From the NCBI GenBank assembly GCA_008508345.1, contig QNGE01002428.1, forward strand, positions 51,115-115,114: a stretch of 64,000 bases of DNA, in the 5' to 3' direction. Of the stretch, positions 48,385 through 59,414 are shown piece by piece (the stretch's first letter is position 1; each line of letters opens with the position of its first letter). Source of the stretch: Paragonimus westermani. Taxonomy: Eukaryota > Platyhelminthes > Trematoda > Plagiorchiida > Troglotrematidae. The position numbers and the translations under genes were made by a program. The notes under the pieces were generated by a model that searched no databases, was not told the DNA's origin, and saw nothing but the letters and a program-made list of their open reading frames with translations.

Positions 48385-48939
48385 TTAAAATCCAAACGAG
48401 TGTAGTGAGGAGATACGGTCGCAAGTTGGCATCGCCCCGGGTACGTTTACTTCAATTTGTCCAAGCTGGGTTTTGTGCTTTCCCACCAGTGGAACCACCC
48501 CATACTTCGTTACCAGTTTATTATGCTTCAAATCAATTACGGCTTCAACGCGGTCGAGAAAATCCGCCCCCAAGATAGTCTGAAGTGCGTCGGGGGCAAT
48601 GACGAACGGTTGGTTGACTACCTGACCATCGATTCGAACACCATATTCTGCCAGACCGTCAACTTTTAGAGTAAACCCACCGACCGTTCGGACTACCATC
48701 GCACACGGCCGCACAGTCTTTCCCGGCCTCGGCCCAATCAATGAAATCGCGGCCCCAGTGTCAATCAAACAGTACTCCAATTTACCATCGACTTCTAACC
48801 TAGCCTGAACCGCTGTCTTATCAACCGCCCCTATCACCGGATCCCCATTCCCAAACAAAGAACAATCGACAAATCGTTTATTAGCGTACGACCTTTTCTT
48901 GCCGAGTGGGCAAAACCTTCGCCAGTGTCCACGTCTTCC
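48385..48939 (-). pseudogene. LTR-retrotransposon zinc knuckle and retropepsin fragment
   Basis: About 185 codons stay open from the assembly gap downward. The text begins with half of a CCHC knuckle (GRRGHWRRFCP). It then has the retropepsin active site CLIDTGAAISLIGP (48770-48728) and the flap/C-terminal signature ILGADFLDRVEAVIDLKHNKL (48577-48518; ILGADFL is diagnostic). It ends soon after VPGAMPTCDRISS. The order gag knuckle then protease fits a Ty3-type gag-pol polyprotein. The intact frame suggests a younger insertion than the element at 32-34 kb. RT and integrase do not follow, so the element is truncated at its downstream side, and its upstream part is hidden by the gap. It cannot be assigned to the same family as the 32-34 kb copy, because that copy lacks this region. 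Confidence 0.85.
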
Positions 48940-49181
48940 NNNNNNNNNNNNNNNNNNNNNNNNNNNNNNNNNNNNNNNNNNNNNNNNNNNNNNNNNNNNN
49001 NNNNNNNNNNNNNNNNNNNNNNNNNNNNNNNNNNNNNNNNNNNNNNNNNNNNNNNNNNNNNNNNNNNNNNNNNNNNNNNNNNNNNNNNNNNNNNNNNNNN
49101 NNNNNNNNNNNNNNNNNNNNNNNNNNNNNNNNNNNNNNNNNNNNNNNNNNNNNNNNNNNNNNNNNNNNNNNNNNNNNNNNN
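48940..49181. other. assembly gap (242 N)
   Basis: A run of N. Open frames drawn through it are artefacts. Confidence 1.
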
Positions 49182-49324
49182 TTATTGGAGAAACCAACAC
49201 ACTACTTAAGCGTCTGAGCACGACTAGAAACGGAAACACTCATTTGCACACCATACTCTTCTGAGGATACTCCAGTCGCTCTAGACACCATGTATCAGTT
49301 CCGTCGTGTAGCGAAAGCCATTAT

Positions 49325-51280
49325 ATGTCATTCTACCCTTCAACGATCCATCCCGTATCTCTGTCGTATTTATCACGCGATTATCTCGATCCGCGATCAT
49401 CTCGATCCATGCTGCTACTAAATAGTGGTGTGAGTAGTATGGTGCGACCGTATCTCCCCACTACACTAGGTGACATGACCGACAAATTTTGCGTTACACC
49501 TGTCCGGCTAAGGTGTGGGTTCATCAGGCAGCAGCTAAATGCTCTCAAGGGATTAAAAAGCAATGAAAATGTTTTCGTAATGAAACCTTACCGGAGATGT
49601 GGCGCGGTTGTTCTGAACGGATATGAACACCTGGCTAAAGTGAACACACCGCGTTCATACACTACGAAATTAAAGGAAGACGTCCCACCCGATGAAAACC
49701 TATTGTTCGGAAATCGTATAGCACAGGAAGTGCAAACATTATTGTTATATAGTAATATTTTAGAGGCAATACCATAATCCTAAACCAGTTGGCTGAGAGA
49801 CCTCACAGACCTATGGCCTTCCAAAACCCACAAGCCTAATATGTCTGTTTGACTAATTCTTACTGTGAATAACTCTCAATGTCAACAGCTTGTAAGGTGT
49901 GTGGTAAACATTTTGACCTTGTAAGAAGTGAAATCTCAAAACATAGTCTCCGGGACACTTTTGAGCTCGTGCCAACCCTTGAAGCGGTCGACATGATGAA
50001 CAAAAACGGCTTTTTCAAAGTTTGCTTACTGTTCACCAACGTACCTTTGATTGACGCTGTTGATTTTTTACTTGACTGCGTTTGAGGTCGTCCGTGCTTA
50101 GCTTGCATACCAGCCCCGATTCTCGAAGATCTGATACTGCCGTGCACATGGAATTTCAAGTTTTATTTCAACGATGATGGGCTTAAACAAGTCGACCGGT
50201 TAGCGACTAGACGCCCATCAGCTTTCATCACTTGATGATATTTTCATGAGGAAAGTGGAATAAGAACAACCAAATGCAATCACTCAGGTTGTTCCTTACA
50301 ACAGGTAACTGGATGCTCTCCTGATGATAACGAAAGACCAGGATCAACTTAAAAGTCTTCTGATCAAGTTCATTTTATATGTGAATTTGAGAACGATACT
50401 TGAATGGCCTTTCCCGGTGTGCTAATTATCAGGAACTCTGATGGGATAACGAGGCGTGCAGTATGCCGGAAACCCACGTGGATCGGGCAGTATCTCAACT
50501 TCCCCCGGCGCAGCACAAACGTCCTCTAGTTCACTACTCAGCTAGACAGATATGTACGACAGAACAAGAGAGGAAGATTTGCGATTACTAAGAAGTGTGT
50601 TGTGTTCGAATAACTATCCAAACAAGTTCATCGAACATCGCAGCCAATTGCGCGTCAACGGCGAGGCCCGAAGGAGACGGTTTTAATTGGGTTGCCCTGC
50701 AACGGCAAAAACCTAGTGATATGGTTGAAAAAAATCTAGACTTCAGTTTACACCGGATTTATAACGCCATCCAGCTGCGACTCATTGTGTGCACCAGAAG
50801 CATGCCCTTGTCATCAATCAGAAGACCCGGATCTGTACTCTCTACCAGACATTATATCTGTTTGCACACCTAAAGCTGCAGGGATACAATGGGAGGACGG
50901 ACAAGCGGGTGGAGAAACGAGCCAAGCAGCATTTACCAAGGTGTCTGCTCGACCTAACGGACTGTTAAGACCATATCTCAGACCGGACACACAGCCGAGA
51001 TAGTTCCATCGTTCCGTGTATTCACAGCGTGCAATCAGGCAAAACGGTTCATGTTTATTGAGGCGTTGCTAATCACTGGCTGCAAAAAACCCGTTAACTG
51101 CTTAATAGGAGGCGACAGTTACATTGGGTGTCCTTGGTTTTCCACCCAGAGTCAAGATAGCTTCGAGAAGCCAGGGGTAAGTATCCATTTGTTTTCAGCT
51201 CACTGTTCGTTTATTCAAAGCTTTTTAGATGTTGTACGTTTACGCTTGAAGAGAGTGTACGAAGTTAATTCATCTCCTGA
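49325..51280 (+). pseudogene. Penelope-like element, near full length, frame-broken (family B, copy 2)
   Basis: All PLE blocks occur in order across three frames. The N-terminal RT block is LKSNENVFVMKPYRRCGAVV near 49550-49610. YGLPK then THKPN is near 49810-49840. SLRDTFELV, later LLFTNVPLIDAVDFL, covers 49945-50080, and NFKFYFNDDGLKQVD is near 50150-50200. YVDD itself is not found. RRAVCRKPTWIGQYLNFP is near 50455-50505, and NNYPNKFIEH near 50610-50640. A GIY-YIG-type block, YNGRTDKRVEKRAKQHLPR, runs from about 50885, and the C-terminal tail RFMFIEALLITGCKKPVNC from 51045. The frame 49325-49777 (150 codons) is the longest intact piece. There are at least five frame changes plus stops. The 3' end is set near 51280 by comparison with copy 1. 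Confidence 0.85.
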
Positions 51281-51330
51281 ACTTTGTGTCTGCTCTATGC
51301 TACTCAACTTTTTAAAGGGGATAAGTTGTT

Positions 51331-51537
51331 TTGTTGGAATCTGAAGGAAGTGGTAATAAAGAGAACTTGACGAACAATACCAACAGTCAAATTGTCCAGA
51401 CCACATCAGTGGTGTCTCAAAAACGTGCACTGTTCAGAAATAACAAGGGTCCCGCTGGTTTGTTTCTAAACAGGCACGCTGTAAATGAAACTGCGGATAC
51501 GGTAGAAACTAAGTTACGCCGAGTCAGCTGGAAATGA
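51331..51537 (+). other. unrecognised open frame with protein-like text
   Basis: 68 codons, polar (EGSGNKENLTNNTNSQ and so on), ending WK then TGA. Immediately downstream of the PLE 3' end. It could be part of a host exon or chance. Confidence 0.15.
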
Positions 51538-53728
51538 GGTTAAATGTCAACCTGTTCCGTCTCACCGCGAACGCTTGAATGAAAGCACACTCACGAATAG
51601 TCTTTATGACTAACATAAAGAATATTGATAGAGCGAGCTAGAAGTATTGGAAACTTTCTCTTCGGTGTTATACTTCCCAAATTCGTGGCTACGTCTGTCT
51701 TCCCCAAGATGTCAGTTAGATAGTGTGTTGTATGCATGACAAAACTTTGCAGCTTGATGTGACAATGTGAATCATTGCCTGAGTACTTCCATATTTAATC
51801 CAGTTGATGTAAGCCAGTTTATTTAGCCGTGGAGGACAAAGTCAAGAGACCTCCTCCAAAAGGGAGCATTTTTCGGGGTGCGCAGAATGTTCAGTCGCTT
51901 ATAGTGAGGCAGACTGTTTTAGTCCCAAGAAATCTTATCGGTGCTCCTGCGAGATGACTAGGAGGAAGCCGTTACCTCGTCAGAGTCGTCAAAATGGACG
52001 TAAGGTAACAAATGATATTGAGGTTTCATCAAGATAGTTCTCATCGGTTTAAAAAGTAAAGTTCCTTTATAAAGAAATGTAGAACTGAGTGACCATGGCT
52101 TAGAGCTTGTGCGACTGGGAATACAATCATCACAAAATGAATAATCAGACTTTGATGGGAACAAAAATAAGACCCACGTTTCAATCAGGCTGGATGACAA
52201 GAAGATGTTCAGCTTTATACGATCCAGTATTTTTTCCTGTGATTTTTCCCTTGGATAACGTCAAAGAGCCCAGATTTTTGCACCAACCAAATAGGGAGAA
52301 TTCCAACCCACGAACCACTGATTGATAGAACGTAAGTGTAGGTAATGTTTTGTCCAAGCTCGGGAACAAGTTGAGCAGAAGGGCAAATCTTGGAGAATAC
52401 AGCTCACTTGGTTGGTGTTTTTGGAATCACCAAATCACTGGTCGAGCATCGTTTGCCGTTTCCCGTTTTTTAGTGGAAGGGTCTTCATGTAAGATTGCAA
52501 CTCTATCACTGGAGAGAATAAGTTAATTTGCTTAAGTTTGAAAACGAAAATTCCGCTGTCATCTGTGAGCAACTAATTGTTCGATGTTATGCCTCAAGAG
52601 AACAGTCCATACGCTCAATAACTTATTCGGTAAACATTGGTGTAGTGTGGTTCATTGAATCAAACTATTGCTGAACCAGCCCCCAAAAAATTCCTAGCCA
52701 GTTTTGGATGTGATCTTTTCTTGGTAAGACGACGTGAGATGATTATTCATGAACTGATGTGAGTAATTTTATTATATGCTGGGCGTTCGTTTCTTGAGCA
52801 AGTAGGTTCGGATTAAAAAGGTTATTCACTGTTTTCTTTCGGGAGAAACTAAGCACACTTAAAGCTCCCAAAGTAATCTCTACAGTGTTCGACCAAGTGT
52901 AGTTCAGTAAATGAAGCGTTCAGTGAAAAACACTTCGTACTCCATAAGTGCTTTTATTGAGGGTTTCTCTCTGGAATAAGCACCGTACTCCGTTTGACGG
53001 AAACGGAAAGGGTCATTGATTTAAAATCACTGATACACAATAGTGCCTTGATCCTCCCATCTTATTTCTTTGGAACATTCCAAAGACGGTGGTAACAAAC
53101 TGCCGTTTCAACTTGCTTCGTTCCTTCTCCTGATATGGGATATTGAGGATGCACTTTGTGGTGTAAGTTTATCATTAGTCACCGACACATCTATACGGAT
53201 CTGAGGACATTGTGCGACAGCCAGAGAAGTATCAACCTTGCTTGTGGTACACACAAAACCTTGTCAAACCTAAATATACCAAAGGAGTATAAAATGGACA
53301 GTCTTCTAATGTGGTTTCTGGCGCATTGATCATGGTTTCGTCTTGTGACGAAAGTAATGTCTTTGGGTCAAAAATGGTCACAATGGTTCATTTAATGCAA
53401 CTGTTCGTAGTAACGTGGGGGTATCTCTTTCAAAGGGGTGACTAATGAAACAATTTTTGATGCCTTCGTACACCCATTGTGAACACACATTCTTAGTATT
53501 CTGTATTTAAGGTTGCATTTAAGAGGTCTACTTAAGGTAGTCTTTATTACTCAACTACAGGATGGATAATTTTCTTGAAACACAATTCGAATGTTCCGAG
53601 GATAGCAGCGTCTACCAGCTGATGAGCTCATTAACACTAAGTATGTGGATTATATTTTTTCATGTAGATATTCTGTTGACGCCATGTTAACTAGTTTAAA
53701 CAATTAGGAAAATAGGGCTGAGTGTTAT

Positions 53729-53765
53729 ACAACGCACTGCGCGCACCTACTGCGCAGTGTGTTGT
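53729..53765. repeat. 37-bp near-perfect hairpin
   Basis: Arms ACAACGCACTGCGC (53729-53742) and GCGCAGTGTGTTGT (53752-53765) are reverse complements at 13 of 14 positions, with a 9-base loop. It could be the fused ends of a MITE or a structured RNA. No longer inverted repeat surrounds it. Confidence 0.7.
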
Positions 53766-55892
53766 CGTATGATTTACTGCTGTGGCGAATATGCCCATCT
53801 AGTCTACTAAATGATTCAGCTACCCGCCTAATGTCAGTCCATCTTGTTACGGTTCTTCTAAGGCGCCCACCAGAACCACAGAGACTCATGGCGTATTCAC
53901 AAATCTTCCACAGCTGGGAATATTTAATCATCGATTACATGTTTGTTCTAAAATATGCATGCTTTTCATCTTTTTTCTTCCACAAGGCGGATGTACGAAT
54001 TTTGTCGGAATCCAGTTTCTGTAACTGAATACAAGTTGACCAGCTTTGACCTGATATTTTAGATGTAACTGAGTTCGCCATCCTTACAATATATGTGAAA
54101 TAAGACGTGTGTGCTCCCTCCGCAGCAACAGAATGATAGTATCGAAGGTCGAAGCGGTTAAGACAAATTGAGTCAAACAGAGTTTCTGAAACTAAATTTA
54201 CCAAAAGATGAATCTGTTACGATGGGTAGTCTGGATTAACCACCTGATAATCATACCATGTTTATCCGCGCTCCAATTACATCAGTCTCACCATTGCGTG
54301 ACCTACCTTATACTTTCACTAAGTTGCCCGCGGACTGACGTGTGAAATAATCCTGAAACTCATGGTTGTATATTGCACCTAGGTTTTTAGGAAGGTTTAC
54401 ATGATGTACTTTGTCCGACCGTTTGTTCGCATGCCATGTGGCTGTGTGGTACGAGCTGAAAAACCAACAAAATTCCGGTTTACTCGCTGGTCGATTGCTG
54501 GTCTCTAACCTCCTAAGCTAACATGCCAGCGCTGTTTATGGTGCCATGCAAGACCACTTGCACATTGTGTCAGATGAAAAAAAACGAAACGCCCCGTGCA
54601 CTCAAATGTCAATGCTGTCTATGACAAAGATATTTATTTTGGTATCATAACAACACTCATTGGCGCTATGTACAAATATGCCTTCAAACGGTTACACTGT
54701 GCTAATCTTTGACAGAACCAATCATCGGGAAGTTTCGGTACTGCAAGCTTTACGAGTAAAACGTTGACAAAATTACGCCCCAGAGAATTCAGGCGTCGAT
54801 CGTCAGATGGTACGTCAGCACACTATCTACCACGTCTTTGCCGAACATCCAGGGATATGGGCTCATCCGAAGTTAACTGCATTTCTAACAACGTCTTCTT
54901 ATTGATATAATCAGCTCCGATTTGTTCACCATTGCACCGTTCCACTGAAACCTTGCACCACCGTGTTGTAGAATTTCAATTAACAACCGTCGCTTCCGTA
55001 TACGGTCTCCACTTGACTGTAAGTCATATTTTTGATGACTATTAATTTACTATGTACAGAACCAGTTTGACCTAAATGAACCTCGAAAATCCCATCTTGT
55101 TCTACCCGAATCACGAGGTTTACAGTTTCCATGATAGATGAGGTGTAACCGTAGAACCTCAAAAACCCTATACGCCCAATATTTTGTGTAATGTATATTA
55201 AAGTTTGAAGGAGATAATCGGAGATAATTGTATGCCCTGAATTAACCAAAGCGATATTCAAAAGTATAAGAAAATTAAGCCCTTGCAAAAAGTAAATGAT
55301 TTGGGTTGATATAAATTGAACATCACTAGTAACTGATCGCACCTCTCACACTCATAAACTTACCCCACTTCTTTTCTCGAAACGAAGTGCATTACAGCGG
55401 TTTTTCTCTTGTTGAAGCAGATAAGATGTGCATACTTTTTATCTACTTAAAAATGCTAAGTAGCATATATTAAAAATAAAAATTGGGAGTGGTTTAAATT
55501 TTTGCTGCAAAATGTTCTCATCTTGAATTACGAGATATATATACAGACAAGCGAATGAACGGCGGAATTCAGGTAATCATGAAACGAGACGTATAAATTT
55601 ATACATATAAATACACAATCATGTCATGTGTCGTTTGAATACCGTCCAGCTATTGAGTCTGAGCGGCTTTGGCTTGCATATGTTCATAGCAAGTCGTGGC
55701 TCGTTCAGCGGTAAACAACCTAAGGATTTAGGAAGGGGACGGTAGTCTTACTCCCAGCGAAGTGCAACTCAGCTACTAGTGTATCGCAACACGAGTGTAG
55801 AGACCGAACCCACCAGTGCGCTAGTTCTTACTCACCGACTCGAACTCGAAGAAAAAAACACGAACAAATCATTCGAACTACATTGGGTTTAA

Positions 55893-56129
55893 ATGACATT
55901 ACAAGGCGATTTGACACCAGACATCTGGGGACAAACCGTCCACAAAATCCAAAAAAATACACCACAATTGGTCGGTCTAAAATTCAACAATTCCAAACCG
56001 AATTTCTGCTACAAATGTAACGATTATTATGAATGTCTCAACATGTATCGTAAACCAAAAAGGAATGACGGTAATCTCCACTTACTGATGAGCGGTTACA
56101 GTAATACTGAGACTTTAGAAAGAACCTAA
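55893..56129 (+). other. unrecognised 78-codon open frame
   Basis: It starts at an ATG and has a CYKCNDYYEC cysteine cluster and a basic stretch (YRKPKRNDG). No family was recognised. The upstream text is stop-rich. Confidence 0.18.
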
Positions 56130-57639
56130 CATTATTTAGTGGGCGTGCGTTTGAAGACGGCTTACTGATAACCTGAGGTGTTTCCTGCAGTAGCTAATAC
56201 GGTGACCTCCTGCCAGCATGTCCGTACTAAAAGCTCTGCTGGCTACAGGGATAGGAACTATTAACAACCTCCATCACGGTTGAAATTTGGGCACGATGTT
56301 TTTTACAAGCCTATGGAACTATGAAAGTTGCTGCCGACTACGAGTTATGTCCAGAGTATTAGGAATCGTGAACGACTAACGTAGTTGCTGTAATGATTTA
56401 CAAATAAATATATCAGTTTCCGAACATCTGAGAGAAAAATTACAAATGCAGTGGAGGTTTGCATTGCCTGTGCAAGGACTACCGTTATCGGTCTGCTGCA
56501 TTTAAGGTAACAGAAACCCGGACAGAAGCCAGTGTCTAGAATTGACCGCATCCGCTCTTCTTACGCTATATTGTCTATCTATTTCAGATGGTTCCACGGC
56601 CGACACTATCGGCATGATTGACTCAGCCGCACTGATATGGTATGATATGATAGCAGTGGCAGGTTCCACTAAGGTCAGTTCTAAACGTCAAACTTATTCA
56701 CTATGTCACTTTTTACTCCATATGACGGCAGTGACTCTGATTTGACCGCTGTATGTGGATCGATAAATGACAATGATATGAATATTATAACTAAAGATAT
56801 GAACATCCAGATCGGCCGCAATGATGAGGTCTAGTCTCGTTAAGAAAGCAGGCTTGACACCGCTCGGGTAATAGCAAAAGACTGTGACAGCAGTGCGCAT
56901 GACATAGACCATTTCCAGTCAAAATCAGTTTTAGACAACCTGTGTCATTGTTGTACCTGGCGTCTCCCTTCGCCGAGTCAGACACGATCTCAGATAAACA
57001 ACATAGCTGTCACTTATGGGTGGCGTGACCCAATTCGGTACTCTCGTACTTAGTAGAGCACCTACGTAGGGTTAGACCATATATTGGGACATAGAGGTTT
57101 TGTTCTTACGTGTACAGGGGAAAGCCTCATCGAGAGTGGCGACTGTCTGTGCCGTTGGCAAAGCATAATTACTAAACCGACGTAGAATGCATGCTTAGCA
57201 GTTCTCACCCCAATGATTTTAATAGCCCACTGAATCCAGATCGTACGGGACGTTCATGAGGCAAGTGAAATAACATGCGGTACAGTGATTTATGATAGTT
57301 TATGTAACAGGTTTGGAAAGCTATCAGTAGAAAGCCGAATTGTGACCTGACAGCTGGTTGATAGACTTGGCTAATGGAGGAAATTGAGGGAATGGAAACC
57401 GTTTTTGTTTCGAAAACACTGACAGACTCCTTAAGACTAATCGTGCGATCAGTCCAAAGCATCCGGCTGTAAGTGAAGCAAATAAAGAGGTAAACTGCAC
57501 ACTCGTCCATAATAAGTTCAGAAGATTATAGTGTTGTGTGAAACACATTGAGCTGGCATTCTGCTTCTAGTGTGTTATCGTCAAACCCTTGCAAAGTAGT
57601 ATCCTGGTTGGCGGATTTATGGCCATTCATCAAGGCTAG

Positions 57640-59411
57640 GGTCAGCAATTGCATTTCGACTCCTAAACATGGTATGGCTGTTAGCTCAGATGACCTCCTA
57701 TTGGTACGTTGAAAAGAAGGTGATGAGTTGTTAATAGAGGCTTTGATTCGGTTGGTTCAAATCGCGCAGATGACAGGATGCCGCTTTCCGCGGTCACTTG
57801 ACAACATTTCCCTATCCAAGAAAGGGGTCGGGGATTGTCGCGAAAGTCGTCGGAAGATTAGCTTGACCCCAATCACTAATAGATTTCTGGTACCCGTTAT
57901 GTCCCAATGCGCCTCGAGGTGTAGACACTGGCTAATAACAGGCAGGCTTTCGTCCGGGATGAGGATGTATTGATCAAACTGTCACTCCCCGCCGGATAGG
58001 TATCATACGAACTAATGGCCGACAATTGTCATTTTACTTGATCATACAAATACGCTCGATTCAGCAAATCTATCTGCACTTTTAGGACTGCTTAACCCCA
58101 GAGATTTACTGACAAATCATGTGGACACACTACCGATGTCTCATTTCTACCGTTCAGCCCAAATCAAGGTTTACAGTGAACTGTCTAACAGTGTCAGCAA
58201 CAGGAGCAACACATTTTAAAAATGTTTACGCTCAAACTTTTCGTTCACTTAGGCCACAGAAGAAATAAAGAAGGACTGAATGCAGCACTCACAAGATGCT
58301 GATGCGTATCGCTTACCTGGTGGGAGATTGACTGATATTAACTACGTTGACGACAAGTTGTTGATGTCTGACACTTTTCAAACAGTGCAAAAATTGTTGG
58401 GCGCCATTTTGCTACCGGCTAAATATTTCGGAATTTCCCCTACAATATCAGAGTTCGAACTGCCTCTGCAAGGCTGCCGTGATTATGTAAATTTGATGCT
58501 GTATGATAAAGCTATGGAGGTTGCTGATCGGTTATTGCAGGTGGGGTGTGAACCATTGGCGATACATGGAGAAGGAAACGGAATTTAGTAGCGCCAAACC
58601 ATGAGCCGCATCCGCTAAGTTAGGATGCCTTTGGCGACAGGAACACATAAATTTGAGACTTCATGGTCGTCTACGTGAGTCGATAGTGAGGACCGCATCA
58701 ATTTGCGGCAGTGTAGCTCGCCTTCTCGGAGTATCATTGGTGTCCGCGTTCGATCACTCTCATCGGGTGGCACCAACGACATGTCCACCCAGCGTGGCCT
58801 ATGTGCAGCTTGTCGACAAGCGGTGAGTCCAAAAGTACTTTCAGTCATGTGTCGTCTATGTAAACTACGTGTGCATGCTGCTTGTGATGCGACCTTAACC
58901 CAGGCAAGTATTGAATTGCTGAATGGTGATAGCCACCCTGCAGTCTGTTAACACTTTGCAAAGTGTAGATCAGCTGATTCAGGAAGCAGCAGAAGCAGGT
59001 TGGAGGTCAGAATGAGGTTTTTGGAAGCAAAGTTGAGTAAACTTTTGGAGGTCAGAAGGCGGATAGTTTATGGTGATTGCAAAAAATTGTTCTACTCAAG
59101 CCTCAACTCTGTACGGATGTGGATGATTAGGCCTTGTACCAAGAGTGCCAGCCAGTCGTCTGTGACACTGAACACTATTTGCTGATGCCGCAGCCGGCTG
59201 GCGTAAGATGCGGGGTGGACAGATACTGCCCTGGAAAAGAAAAATTAAGTTGTTCACCGAATTGTTGGCCACTGTCGATCTGGTTGATCTCCAGCGCTGG
59301 AGATCTCGGGACAGGCAGAGAAGACTATTAGAGGCTTTGTGCAAGATTGCGGTTAATCGGACTCAGCGTCTTGAATCCTGTCGTTGTTTGTCCGGCTTGT
59401 CTGTAACTTAG
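57640..59411 (+). pseudogene. RTE/SR2-like non-LTR retrotransposon pol, decayed
   Basis: In order: RLVQIAQMTGCRFPRSLDN, then KKGVGDCRESRRKISLTPI (57750-57890), the RT entry block; QAGFRPG in another frame near 57938; VILLDHTNTLDSANLSALLG near 58030-58090 (motif A); LPGGRLTDINYVDDKLLMSD near 58315-58370 (catalytic box); KLGCLWRQEHINLRLHGRL near 58615-58670; and an FDH block near 58755. Then comes foreign text, and finally LGLVPRVPASRL, LFADAAAGWRKMRGGQILPW and the last tail to a TAA at 59408. This order and the phrases LPGG..TD..Y.DD and GWRK.RGGQ are typical of RTE-clade elements such as SR2 of flukes. Three frames and several stops make it a pseudogene. The endonuclease domain upstream is not recognisable. 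Confidence 0.85.
58781..59060 (+). other. PHD-finger-like segment inside the RTE pseudogene
   Basis: The frame 58703-58951 encodes CAAC-x12-CRLC-x4-H-AA-C, with a further Cys at the end (HPAVC). This is the C-x2-C...C-x2-C-x4-H-x2-C spacing of a PHD zinc finger. A helical stretch RMRFLEAKLSKLLEVRRRI (59008-59065) follows in another frame. In ordinary RTE proteins only about 40 residues separate the FDH block from the LRWLGH block. Here the distance is about 340 bp, so roughly 200 bp look inserted. PHD fingers are known in ORF1 proteins of some CR1-type elements, which could be the source. Confidence 0.5.
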
Positions 59412-59414
59412 GTG

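Larger units (their letters stand above)
51540..57635. other. no recognised gene
   Basis: Besides the hairpin at 53729 and the frame at 55893 listed separately, only short frames without domains are present, for example 52107-52325 (+), 53759-54028 (+) and 54980-55342 (-, 120 codons, hydrophobic). Confidence 0.4.

Noticed and set aside
48899..49264. Open frames spanning the N run
   Set aside because: They are open only because N codons are not stops.
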